A stretch of DNA of 64,000 nucleotides from Sipunculus nudus (Eukaryota > Annelida > Sipuncula > Golfingiida > Sipunculidae), in contig CM049306.1 in NCBI GenBank assembly GCA_026874595.1, forward strand, positions 40,358,019-40,422,018, written 5' to 3'. Under the pieces are notes generated by a model. That model was given only the letters and a program-made list of their open reading frames with translations, was not told the DNA's origin and searched no databases. The position numbers and the translations under genes are program-made. This document shows positions 1-11,158 of this stretch, one piece after another (position 1 is the stretch's first letter; each line of letters opens with the position of its first letter).

Positions 1-2274
1 TTTAATGTCATCTTCACCTGCCGGTATATCCGTGCTAGTACCAAGCCAGGCAGCTTCACATTTGTTGTAATTTATTTCGAGAGATGAAATCTTCTCAAAT
101 TGTTTCAAAATTAATCTAACCTCTTTCATAGATTCTGAATCCCTTAGAAAAAAGGTTGTGTCGTCTGCATACATGCATTGCTTTATTTCAGAAGCGTTTA
201 TACTTATACCTATCACCTTACTAGATTGGCGAATCATTATTGCTAACATTTCAATCACCAATATAAAAATATATGGGGCTAATGGATCTCCTTGTCTTGT
301 TCCTCGTTCCAAATTAAAATACCCAGTGCTGTACCCATTGTTCATTACACAGCTTTCCAAGTTATTTTGCAATACATTAATCCACCGTAAGAATGTACTC
401 CCAAAGCCAAATTTCTTTAAAGCAGTGAATAGAAATACATGATCAATACTATCAAAGGCTGCTGCAAAATCTATTGCGAAAATAATAGCCTTTTTCTTTT
501 CCAGACAAAAATCTAATATATCTCTAATAAGGCAGTTTGTATCAAAAATTCTCCTACCTTTCACAAATGCACTTTGGTCTTCATCTATCAGTATCGGTAA
601 ACATTTTTTTAATCTCTCTGCCAAAACTTTGCTTTATATTTTTAAGTCAACGTTCAATAAACTGATAGGTCTCCAGGATGAAAGTCTCCTATTGTCTTTT
701 CCAGGTTTTTCAATTAGTGTTACTATTGCATGTCTTTGGCTAGTTGTAAGAGACCCCTTAGTAAAACTTTGATTAAAACAATTTAACATGTCATCAATTA
801 AGACATCAAAAAAAGTTAAGTAAAATTCTTTTGGTAATCCGTCATTACCAGGTGTTTTGTTATTCTTCATATTTTTTAACGCATTTTTAATTTCATCCTT
901 AGTAATTTCACTTTCACATTGATCTACCTCGTTTCCAGGTATTGTCGGTACTTTTATATTATCTAAAAATTGTAAACATTCGTTTTCTTCTACATATATT
1001 TTTCTCTTATATTTTTCTTGAAAATATTTCTTAACTGATTTCATGATATGATCTGGCTCGTGGACTTCCTGTCCATTTATTATCAATTTTCTTACAGTAG
1101 ATTTTATTTTATTTCTCTTTTCAATATTCATAAAGTACTTTGTACTGCGTTCACCTTCCTCATGCCACTGGACTCTGGATCTCACTATTAATCCTTCCAC
1201 ATATGCTTTATAAAATTGTTCGTGCTCCAGTTGGCGATGATCATATTGTACCAGACTAAGTGGTATATCATTTGATAAGTTATTTTCTGCTTGTGCGGCA
1301 TTTTTTTCAAGGCTCTCTAATTTCTTCCTTGCTTGCTTTTGTTTTTTCTTAGAATACTTAATTGTAATTTCTCTTATTTTATATTTTAAATACTCCCACC
1401 AGGTCATTTCATCCATGTTGTCTTTATTATTGTCTCGCGACTTTTTAACGTTTTCTCTAATCAAAATATTGTACTCTTGGTCGTTCAACAATGAGGTATT
1501 AAATTTCCAATGTGATGGACCATGACTTGTTTTTAACACAGTCTCAACAGTACATATAACTGCCGAATGATCTGTCAAAATTGCTGGCAATATCTTTATA
1601 TGTTTAACATGTGCATTTAATTCAGTGGATACTAATATCATATCTAGTCTGCGTTGAATTAAGGGTGTTTTAGATCTCCATGTAAACTGGCTGGTATCTG
1701 GATTTCGAATTCTCCAAATATCAATCAATTCTTTTTCATACATAATCTGTTTTACCATTCGGATAGTCTTAGCTTTAGGTCTAAAACTTCCTCCTTTTGC
1801 ATCCATATCCGTGAAACAGAAATTGAAGTCACCACCCCAAATTATCTGCAAACCATTGTCGTCTTGTATCGACGTAAGTTTATCGTTTATCCTTTGAAAA
1901 TAATCTAATTGTTCCTTCTCTGTGTTTGGCGCGTACGTGTTAATTATAAAAAATTCCTGTCCTTGTATCAGCGCCCTAAGAATAACGTAACGCCCGCTTT
2001 TATCTGTCTCAAAAGAAATCTCTTTAAACTCAACTTTTTTACCAATTAAAGTTGCAGCTCCACGTGCCAAAGATGTACCGTATGAAAAATAACTAGGGCC
2101 ATCCCAAGCATTTTTCAATTGTGATTCTATATCAGAAGTCACATGCGTTTCCTGTAAAAAGATAACACTTTCCTCACCTTTTTTATTCAATAACCAATGA
2201 AAAAGCTCCATCCTTTTTATTTTATTCCTTAGTCCCCTCACATTTAAACTAATAACCTTAAAGTTAACTCCCAT
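1..2274 (-). pseudogene. LINE ORF2: endonuclease plus reverse transcriptase, one in-frame stop
   Basis: The N-terminal 240 residues form an APE-type endonuclease that nicks target DNA to prime reverse transcription. Visible active-site residues are N11 (SLNVRG), E42 (LQETH), Y114 (NTYAPN), D149 and N151 (GGDFNF), D211 (RRLDMIL), D235 and H236 (TDHS). The reverse transcriptase starts near residue 480 (TPGNDGLPKEF, then SWRPISLLN). A TAA at 631-633 interrupts it just after 'NVDLKI'. The same frame then continues with SKVLAERLKK, DEDQSAFVKGR, FAIDFAAAFDS, GTRQGDPLAPY and the catalytic YADD at 160-171. A single stop in an otherwise open frame implies recent inactivation or a sequence error. The reading frame is truncated by the window edge. 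Confidence 0.88.
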
Positions 2275-3144
2275 AAATAAAAGTAACTATATATTTTATA
2301 AATTTGTTGTTTGCCTTAACTTTAAGAGTCCACTTTATATTATCATGTAAATATATTTGGTTTTTATCATAAACTTTCATTAACAACTGAATATATATAT
2401 CAGATACATTGCTATTTTTTGTCATTTTTTCCGTCCTAGATATGTCTTCCCTTATAACATTATGAACCTTATGTATTTCCTTGTTTAATTCAGTCTTTAA
2501 AACTCCATATTTTGTCGTATTTATCATATGACATCTTAAAATGATTTTGAATATCAACTTTAAAAAATAATTAAATAATATAAATATAATGGACGCTTTC
2601 CGACTTTCTCCCGGGTATGAAACCATTCCGTTTATTCTAACCACAATCTCTCTTTTGCAAGTAGATATTATCAAATGAAGTATTGTGTATGAGATAAGAA
2701 TAGTAGAAGAAAAAGGATTCATGGCTTCTTAAGAGTTTCGGTAACCTCTAGGAGAAGGAAAGGACTGTGAGACCGGCTCTTCGATATATTTAAAATATTA
2801 TAGCCTAGTATTTTAACATTAAAATGATTCATCCTTCAATCGACTTGTTCGTAACATTCGATGTTATCGTCATATATTTAATTATACTGTTTATGCATAT
2901 GTGCTATAACCTTTTCTTTTGTAAAGGTACACTTTACCATGCACATGCACACGCGCATACCTATACAAATATGCATAGTCCTATACACATACACGTACAC
3001 GCACGCACGAGTATACATGCGCATATACAAACATACATATACACACACATTCAGATATGTGTGCATAACAAAATACAGCATTATTGTTGACATATGATTA
3101 ATTTTAAACAAATACGATATCCTTGTGAATATTATTAACAATTC
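2275..3144. other. Spacer between LINE ORF1 and ORF2
   Basis: About 870 bp, long for an L1-type inter-ORF gap. It contains a CA/CG-rich alternating purine-pyrimidine tract at roughly 2939-3060. It also contains a minus-strand open frame of 152 codons (2264-2722) that overlaps the ORF2 start by 11 bp. I recognise no domain in that frame and do not call it a gene. The left arm of an inverted repeat sits at 2767-2785. Confidence 0.5.
2767..2785 (+). repeat. Left arm of inverted repeat around ORF1
   Basis: The sequence GTGAGACCGGCTCTTCGAT here is matched on the opposite strand at 4303-4322, with a single one-base indel. The two arms bracket a 1.55-kb segment that contains LINE ORF1 and the CA-rich spacer. 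Confidence 0.7.
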
Positions 3145-4083
3145 TTACTTGTTTTTTGGGGTCGATGTCATGTGTAAATCTGTGCTTAAGGCCTGAGCGT
3201 ACAGTATTGGCGGGTCATTCTTTACCCCACTCAACCAGGAATTAAATTTGGTTGCGCTTGTGAACCTCTGAACTTTCATGTCTCTGTCCTTAACAAAAAC
3301 CACACCGTCTCTTGTCCAGCAGTCCTTTATGTAATTCGCTTTTTTCATACCAAGCGCAGCTTTGAACATTGTGAGACGGGAACGTGTGAGATCCTCGTCA
3401 ATGAACAAGCCCCTTGACAAGTCCCCTGCCATTCGTAAGCGTGACTTGCATTGCATGAAAGCGACCTTTGTCTTGTGCGAGGCAAGCTTTACAATGATCG
3501 GCCTGGGCTTGCCCGAGGGCAGGGCTCTACCAACACGATGAGATCTCTCGATATCCTCATCTGTGATATCAATGTTCATCATTTGCTTCGCCATATCCAC
3601 CATCATCTTGCCCGTGTTCTCGTCTTTTCCTTCTGGCCATGTGTTTCTTATACGTATTGAATTTCGTCTCGTATATTGTTGTTGGCTGTCCAGTTCTTCC
3701 TGTAGCCCATTAACTGTATGTTCCAGGCATGTTACTCTCTCTGTTAGCCTCTCTATAGTTTTCTCATATGGTTTTAGCTTTTCGTCCACTGCAGCATCTA
3801 TAATAACCTTCAATGCACATTTAATGTCCTCAGAGTTCAATGCAGCCGCTAGAAAATGCGTAAATTGTTCTGCATTTTCCACAACCATTGCAGTATCATG
3901 CCCTGACATTTTATCTTTGGTACACAAACTTGACAGAGGGTATTCGTCAGAGGACTCTAAAAAACTGGTTTCTTTATTAATACGCTTTTTTTCTTGGTAG
4001 GAACTAGGACTTTCTCCTGATAAATCACAGTGACCTCTTTTCTTTTCTCTTTGCTTATCTACACTCTCAGCGCATGTTGCCAT
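3145..4083 (-). CDS. LINE ORF1, L1-type RNA-binding protein
   Basis: The 312-residue product begins MATCAESVDKQREKKRG with a charged, Ser-rich N-terminus. Residues about 95-140 are heptad-like (LTERVTCLEHTVNGLQEEL), as expected for the trimerising coiled coil of L1 ORF1 proteins. Next comes an RRM-like block (YTRRNSIRIRN, later ERSHRVGRALPSGKPRPIIV) and a C-terminal domain rich in basic residues (FMQCKSRLRMAGD, TRDGVVFVKDRD). In this family the protein coats the element RNA and acts as a nucleic-acid chaperone. The frame is intact from ATG to stop. The ATG lies about 240 bp downstream of the presumed element start, with no longer frame upstream. Confidence 0.85.
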   Translation of the reverse strand: MATCAESVDKQREKKRGHCDLSGESPSSYQEKKRINKETSFLESSDEYPLSSLCTKDKMSGHDTAMVVENAEQFTHFLAAALNSEDIKCALKVIIDAAVDEKLKPYEKTIERLTERVTCLEHTVNGLQEELDSQQQYTRRNSIRIRNTWPEGKDENTGKMMVDMAKQMMNIDITDEDIERSHRVGRALPSGKPRPIIVKLASHKTKVAFMQCKSRLRMAGDLSRGLFIDEDLTRSRLTMFKAALGMKKANYIKDCWTRDGVVFVKDRDMKVQRFTSATKFNSWLSGVKNDPPILYAQALSTDLHMTSTPKNK

Positions 4084-4302
4084 TTGGCAATTTCAACCCC
4101 TGCACGAAACTTGTAGAGAACAACCTTGACCTTTTCTTGTCTGTCACCTAACTGTCACTCAACTAATAAGGATAATCTTATTTTAATTATTAACTATATT
4201 TTATAGCATAATATAATTCACATACTTGGTACCTACCCTTAGAAAGACAATGCAACCACCTTCATGCTTATATTCCCAAGATATTTAAACTTTTCTATGT
4301 TT

Positions 4303-4322
4303 ATCGGAAGAGCCGGTCTCAC
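4303..4322 (-). repeat. Right arm of inverted repeat around ORF1
   Basis: Reverse complement of the arm at 2767-2785 with one extra C. It lies at or near the presumed 5' end of the LINE read on the minus strand. The sequence just beyond it (from about 4340) is homologous to the DNA upstream of gene B. Confidence 0.7.
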
Positions 4323-4339
4323 CTACGTCCTATTCGTAA

Positions 4340-4900
4340 AGCGCCATCTAGGTTGATCTAGTTAATCTAGTTAATCAGTTTACCTTATATATGGTAAGAC
4401 TCACCTTGTTCCCAAGATACCCACATCCATATATAACAGGGTTTAGGCCTATCCACTGATGCGTGCAACCATAATTATGAAAAAATATTACTGACTATTC
4501 GTTAATCAATTTGTTTGTGTTCCTTCAATATATTAGGATGTATAGAAACTGTACTGAGGTTATATGTGGTGCCGATAAACATTTTGAAATATAAAGCCCT
4601 GCACATTAAGCTGACTCGGTAATTTTAATAGATTGATTCCGGCAAAACTGGTATACATGTGATATACGTATATTTAAAAAAATCGCATTTCATTCACAGT
4701 GTTGGCCTACTGTTCTTCTGCTAACTTCACAGGGTAGTTCCTTTTCACAAACCCTATCAGACTCTCGCCTGTAAAAAAAAAATCCAAGGGTGTTTCCAAT
4801 AGTTCTTGCAATAAATCCCTTCTATTTCAATGTTCTGTGAATATTATCATTGAAATTTATCATTGTTACAAATTCTAGTTTATAAGTTCATAAATCATTT
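4340..4900 (+). repeat. Duplicated block, copy of DNA upstream of gene B
   Basis: Runs collinear with 23466-24001, with small indels. Shared landmarks are 'ACAGGGTTTAGGC', 'GTGCAACCATAATT', 'TTCCTTCAATATATT', 'TGCCGATAAACATT' and 'TCTCGCCT' followed by an A-run. In the gene B locus this block precedes exon 1; here it precedes exon 7 of a pseudogene. Exons 1-6 are therefore missing between 4900 and 5345. The block has no coding potential. Confidence 0.8.
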
Positions 4901-5344
4901 TTTAGTTACTGCAGATATACATCTGTTACATGAGAAATTCAATTGTCTTTGTATATATTATATTATATTTAGATATTGAGCAGAGGAATCTTTGGGGGGG
5001 GGGGGGTTTGGGGCTAATGCCCTGATTTGATCAATAAAGATACTGTTTAACCCACCTTATCATGTGCCATGCCATTTTTCGGAATGACTGTAGAATAAAT
5101 TCGCACCTCCCTAAGGCACAACACTTCTGTGAACAGACAATGTTTCAATGTCCAGCAGCTTGTATCTTAATTTTGCCACTTAATTTTATCTGCCTTATTT
5201 TCTCCATTACATGAATCCTAAAAATTATACCGTCCATTTGTATACACTCATAACCTCGTCGAGACAGTGCGTGAGTGATCCTCCAGTTGCTAAGGTATTT
5301 TCCAGTTTCTTAAGATTGTATATGTTTCATGGTATTGTTTTCAG

Positions 5345-8300
5345 TCAGCGCCATAGACAATGGTACCGCTTCATCTGAATCAATGGATATACGACAAACA
5401 TGGTAACCTGTATCTGAACGTGTTCATTTCGGTTTTGGTTGAGATACCTGCCTACTTACTCAATATCCCCGTATTATCTAAAGTAGGAAGACAGCGCGGA
5501 CTGATAATCTGTACCCTTAACGCTGGCGTTGTCGTTCTTCTAACCCTTGCTGTCCCTGACAGTAAGTATACGCAGTGGGCCCTACGGTTCCTCATTTGAT
5601 TAAAACCATTACGACAGCCCCTGTGCTTAGATTTATACCTTACTACAGTATATATTATTCACCGTAGTTGGTCTGGATATCAAGCGCAACGTATACAGTG
5701 CAGTGTGAGTTTAACCTACGGATCGTTGGATAGATCTGTCCAAATACGTTTGGGCAATTATTACTTATGTAGCATGAAGAAACTGAATTACCCCTACATG
5801 TTTTCATTAATATACATTTATATATTCAATTGGGGTCAAAATAACTGCTGAATAATCAGTATTTATTAATGTATAGTAACTAGAAAATGAGAACTATCAC
5901 AAATCCATCACTATCTAAGCTGAATGCTGTATCTTTCTAATAGCTTTATAAAATCTCATGAGAAAAAAGTTGTAATTACAACTTGATAATATATTATAAC
6001 GCATGTTAATGTGTTTGAACTATTTTACTATACACATACATTTACTTATGGAGCAGAAAGTCTACTACGATTTTCAAATCATCAGGTTTTTTTTTGTATA
6101 TCCATTTAAGAAATGCATTTTATTAAATGGATACGAATGACATCACCCATAAATAAAGCTTTAAGTAAAGATTCTATCTTTTGCTCATTATACTTAATCT
6201 GCGGAAAGTTTCATGGACATTGGGATAAAGGTGGGAGAAAGGACATCGAATTAAAAAGTTCACATATCTTTTCTGTCATTGATATGCAGATGAGGTTATT
6301 GGAAAAACCATTGATTGGAAAGTTTGCAATAACGATGTCTGTCATCGCCGCCTACCAGTTTGAGGTAGAGCTCTTCCCTCCAGTGGTCTACATTGGTTTG
6401 TTAACGCCAGCCGGCTTGATAGCTTAACGCCACCATTCCTACCGCTGATCGTACGTCTAAGCTAGACAGAGATCGAGCGTGTACCTCCACCACCAACTTT
6501 TTGTCCCCCGCTCCGCGGATGCTGGGGACATTGATTTGGGTTTGTCTGTCTGTCTGTCTGTCCTTCTGTCTGTCTGTCTGTCTCTCCGTCCGTCCGTCAG
6601 GTTTTGTTTCCGTGCGATAACTTCCCTAAATATTATCCGATTTCATCCAAATTTGGGTCATTGATTGCTCTCATGCATACCTTGGTTGGATTGGTTTTGG
6701 AGTGTCTGGCTTCTGTCTGTCTGTCACTTTGTCTGTCTGTCTGTCCGGTTTTCGTTTCCATGCGATAACTTTCCTAAATATTATCCGATTATATTCAAAT
6801 TTTGGTCAGTGATTGCTCTTATGCTTACCTTGTTTTGGATGGGTTTTGGGGTGTCTGGCTTCTGTCTGTCTGTCTGTCACTCAGTCTGTCCGTCTGTCAG
6901 ATTTTCGTGTCTGTGCCATTACTTTCCTAAATATTATCTGATTTCATTCAAATTTTGTTTAGTGATTGCTCTCATGCTTACTTTGGTTGGGATTAGTTTT
7001 GGAGTGTCTGGCTTTTGTCTGTCTGTCTGTCACTTTGTCTGTCCGTTTGTCAGGCTTTCGTTTCCCTGCTATAACTTTCCTAAATATTATCTGATGTCAT
7101 TCAAATTTTGGTCATTGATTGCTCTCATGCTTACCTTGGTTTGGAATTGTTTTGAAGTGTCTGACTTATGTCCGACTCTCTGTCTGTCACTCTGTCTGTC
7201 AGCTTGTCAGGTTTTCGTTTCTGTGGGATAACTTTACTAAATATTATCCGATTTCATTCAAATATTGGTCAGTGATTGCACTCATGCATACCCTGGTTGG
7301 GATTTGTTTTGGAGTGTCTGGCTTCTGTCTATCTGTCTGTCTGTCACTCTGTCTGTCCGTCCTTTAACAAGCATGAAAAACAACAAGATCCCAAAGCGGG
7401 GGACATTAATTCCACATATTTGCTTGTTGTAGTTTCAAATATCTCAACCAGATGTCACTCAGTTTCGTCGTAGTAGTTGGATACTGGATCAAGTTTCCCC
7501 TCTCACGAAACAGACTATTCGTCTGTTTGGATAGGGGTATACATTTTATCCTCAGAAGAATACGGAGAAACAATAATCTTAACCAGTAATGCAGCCGACG
7601 ACGCCGCATAGAATCATGTTAGCGAGTTAACTCAAAAATATTTTACTGATATTTATTAAACTTGTCATGTGGACTGATATTGGTTAGATGAAAAACTTGT
7701 ATAAAATGGGGTCATGACCTTTATTAGAGTGACCTTGAATAGGTCATTTTTTTCATAAATCATATAGAATCTTAAATATATCAAGAAAGTTCGCATGGAT
7801 TGATGCAAAAATCAATTTGACGGAAGATTTTGGATAGCTTCGTCTTGTACAGGGGATTAGTGGCTCCATCTGTTATCTTTTTCTTGTTACGCGCTTTTTA
7901 TGTCAATATCATTGCTACTTGACAGTACTGTGAGCCTTATAAGTTTATAATTTTTCAAGTTTATGAACAGATTTTTTTTTTCATATAATGCAGATGCAGA
8001 TTTAAAAACTTTGACCGTGACTTTCGAGGTAAAATCTGCCGATATATTGGATTTTGTGAACCAAATAACTTTTCAAGTGCTTAAACTTTTTTAAATGTGA
8101 CTCACCGATTGTTTCCACGAATATTGCGGATATTATTTCAGGACTAGTGACCTCGACAAAAGCAAGGTCAAACCTGAAGAAACGTTGATTTTTTTAAACC
8201 CCATCAATTTAAATAACTGGACATTTTTTCTTCATATTTGATACATGGTTTGTTAATTGTCAGCATATCCTTTTATTGAGTGGGTCTATTTTAGAAGTGG

Positions 8301-8949
8301 GTAAGCATTAATTGTCCAGCGATACTACGACATATCCGATTTCAGAAATGTCTTGTCAAATATGTCATCATATTTTACGAAACATGTTTAATTTTTTTCC
8401 AGGGAGGAATTTGCCCAGAATAAATTTGTGGTTGCCTTGCCTTGTTTTGGGCATTTTGGACGTTATTCCTTCCTGAAACTCGAGACTTTACACTACCATC
8501 GAGTGTAGAAGAGGCGGACAGAAGGGTCCGCAGTCACCAAATTAGGTTTGTTAGCAATAACATGAAGCTACATATATGAGGATTTTTCAGGTGTCAATTT
8601 ATTTGTTCAATAAGATATCACATAAGCCATGAATGCACCGATGTCTTGATACAGAATCCAAATTCTTAAACTAAACTGAATTGAACTCATGTTTCTGCAA
8701 CAGTTGCAAAATTTCCTGCAAAACTACCTTTTTTTACTTTAATTTTTTGCCTGTGACAATATCATGGTATGTTATATTGATTCATTGTTTTGGTCTGAAA
8801 TAATCATCTGATATTAATCACTGTCCTTTTCATAAGAAACCTGAAAACGTGTTTCTTTGTATTTCAGAAACGTCTTCTCGAACATTAAACCACAATCAAC
8901 AAAGATTCCTGAAGAAGTGGTTCTAAATGATATCAATAATATAAACTGA
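5345..8949 (+). pseudogene. SLC22-type transporter pseudogene, exons 7-10 only
   Basis: Four exons align to the last four of gene A. Exon 7 (5345-5561) has an unrecognisable first third, then NLYLNVF and VEIPAYLLNIPVLSKVGRQRG. Exon 8 (6290-6450) is 161 bp instead of 182, with two short deletions that shift the frame and remove the ELYPTVIRSS core. Exon 9 (8403-8545) keeps its length and splice sites but has TAA at 8421-8423. Exon 10 (8868-8949) is open to the shared TGA. Intron and 3' flank sequence also match gene A (for example 5590-5760 with 17110-17290, and 8950-9110 with 19692-19850), so this is a DNA-level duplication and not a retrocopy. Confidence 0.85.
6502..7405 (+). mobile_element. 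TIR-bounded element carrying a CTGT-rich minisatellite
   Basis: Inserted in intron 8 of the pseudogene. The ends are TGTCCCCCGCT (6502-6512) and its exact complement AGCGGGGGACA (7395-7405). Inside are about five head-to-tail units of roughly 155 bp. Each has a conserved core ('CGATAACTTTCCTAAATATTATCCGAT', here only named by its centre TAAATATTATC), a 'GTGTCTGGCTTCTGTC' segment and a variable CTGT/CCGT tract. The intron of gene A at the equivalent position lacks the insert. Long overlapping open frames in it are repeat artefacts. Likely a non-autonomous DNA element; no clear target-site duplication seen. Confidence 0.72.
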
Positions 8950-11158
8950 GTCAAGTGTTGCTTAAAACGTAGAGTGAACAAAATGTCTAGCGATGAAATA
9001 ATACATTATAATATTTGTGATTATGACAGACCAGGAGTATATATTTTACATAAGCACTAATTAAAAATGATTTATCTGAGATATGGCCAGTTCCGAAATA
9101 CGCATGCTATTAGGCTTTAACCAATCAAGGTTTTAAGTAATATTACACGAACCATGGGACAATACACATTGCATCACCCTAGCCATGGATTTTACACTTA
9201 TTTGAACCTTTACATTATTTGAACCACGGTATGTTGTTGGCCAAGGAATGATTTATGTTATGGTTTGAATTATAGAATTAGCACAATTTCTATAGATATC
9301 TTAATTCTATATGACATATATATTGCAAGTGCTACAGTGGTTGTCATTGTATTTGACTTGTATTTCTAATATTAACAATAATTATAAGAGAACATTGATC
9401 AATGGTTTCAAACTGTCAGGTACATTTTTCGTGATTTGTGCCTTTTCCTTTTATTACTGTACATTCCTGGTAAAATAAGATTACTCAATTATCTGAGAAT
9501 TACACAACTCCATAAATTTTGAGATGAAGGACTGTTCTTTCTTATTGAATGATGTCGGGTGGGGAAATGATGTCCTGGACAGACATTTTGGCTGCATGGG
9601 GAAGAGGTGAGAGATTTAACCTCCGCCAAGCGGAGCAAAAGAGTTTTTGGTGGCGTTGGTTTGTTGCTTGCCGAAATCTTTGTCTTTGTGCGCTCTACAG
9701 GCCGCAATTTTGTACCAATCGCTTTCACAGTTTGGTCAGTTGTCCCCAAATCCGCCTGCTTGCTGTTTCTTGCGTCTTACAATTAGCAATGTACAGGCAA
9801 CAGTTTTGTAGGAATCCTTTTGAAACATATACATCTTATGTCTTACACGAATATCTCAGAAAATGGCCGTTAGGGGCGCTGCACACGGACCTCCACAAAA
9901 TATCATATTTGAGTCATATTTCCATAACTGTAAACCTTACCTACATGCACTACAGCTCATTTTGCTCCTCTTCGCCTTACCAACCTTTATCTGGTAATAG
10001 GTTATCTCAGATGTGTCAGTATGTGTCAGTTCGTCTTTTGTTGTCAGATTTCTCTGCTTGCTTGTTCTTTTTGTCTAATATATCATTCTACAAGCTACAA
10101 TTAACTTATCAGCAATCGCTCTCAGGAACATTCATTTGATAGAAAACCGACAGTATGTTCTGCCTGTCCGTCTGTCTGTCATTTCAACTTCCGGCAAGCG
10201 CTCGACCTCTGGTAGTCTAACCTGTCTTTTAGCAACATTACTCTTTTGCTGAGATTTTCAGGATAGCTCGACAATAATACAAGGAACAGCTAATTAAATT
10301 TTGGTCGTTATCTTGATTACCATCAGAATCCAGTTATTTTCCTGAGAAAATACTGCATTTCTGACAATGCTACATTCGGGTAAAGAAGTGCCTTGTTAAC
10401 TCCAAAGTCACTACAAGGCGATCATTGTCAGTAATTCATAACGTTCAGTGATTGTCCTCCTCCCTACACCATATTTGCATTCACTTATTCGGCCCCTATT
10501 GCAAGTTTCATTCGTGCAAAAGTGACTGTACATTTGTTATGTTATTTTTACTAATTTTGAATTATTTTCCTCATAATAACGTAAATCATTTCCGAAAGAG
10601 ATAATTTTCCTTTGCATACTTTATGTCCAGATATTGGGTTAATGATGATGTTTGTATTCCGGTGATGAGAGTGAATACAGAGAGAAAAGTCCACTGATAC
10701 TCCGATTAATGTGTTACTAACCACTCGCTGATCACGTTACAAAGTAAAAATAAATTGAACACTTCACGAGCCTGGGTACAAGGTCGTTTTAGTTTTCGCT
10801 TGAAAATATGTACAAGTGATCAAGCTTATCGAGTTACAAATGTTTTAATTCTTATACTAACCATCAATTATACACGCACAAAAACGAAGTAAGATGAAAA
10901 TTTCATGTGTCACGATATGGACCGGATAAAAAACGGTTATTTTTGTCATTGTTAAATGTGTTTAAGTGATCAAATTTGAACATGGTTTAATTGTATGTGG
11001 GTCATGCTTTAAGTGTGTGCGACTGGGCGTTCAAAGTCTGCATCATTGTAACCCATATATTATGGACCCAACACCAGTTATTCCACCGTTCCTGCATGGT
11101 AATATAACTGAAACCTTCAAACTGCGGCCATCTTAGCTGCACAAACGTAAATAATATA
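8950..11158. other. Intergenic region between the pseudogene and gene A
   Basis: The first about 160 bp are the shared 3' flank of the SLC22 copies. From about 9600 to 10230 there is a degenerate dispersed repeat with phrases such as 'CCTCCGCCAAGCGGAG' and a CTGTCCGTCTGTCTGTC tract, which gives accidental open frames. The remaining sequence up to the gene A start shows no gene. Gene A's promoter should lie in the last several hundred bases, but I see no convincing TATA or initiator to place it. Confidence 0.5.

Larger units (their letters stand above)
1..4322 (-). mobile_element. L1/Tx1-like LINE retrotransposon, 3' end outside window
   Basis: Read on the minus strand this is a non-LTR retrotransposon: a 5' leader (about 4084-4322), ORF1 (3145-4083), an 870-bp spacer and ORF2 (2274 down to base 1, continuing outside). 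ORF2 has an apurinic-type endonuclease followed by a reverse transcriptase with a YADD catalytic box. That order and an ORF1 of the L1 RNA-binding type place it near the L1/Tx1 group (family knowledge). The spacer is unusually long and holds a CA-rich simple repeat at about 2939-3060, so ORF1 and ORF2 may not have arrived as one element. No target-site duplication can be seen because the 3' end is missing. Confidence 0.88.

Noticed and set aside
2264-2722. 152-codon minus-strand open frame overlapping the LINE ORF2 start
   Set aside because: No recognisable domain, low-complexity AT-rich composition, and it lies in the anomalous spacer. It could be a third LINE ORF, but nothing in the sequence supports that.
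6479-7473. Cys/Ser/Val-rich open frames of up to 188 codons
   Set aside because: They are translations of the CTGT-rich tandem repeat; the periodic LSVCHSVCPSV pattern follows the 155-bp unit.
9549-10139. 196-codon plus-strand open frame
   Set aside because: Falls in a degenerate dispersed repeat, has no splice or family evidence, and the translation is Cys/Ser/Leu noise.
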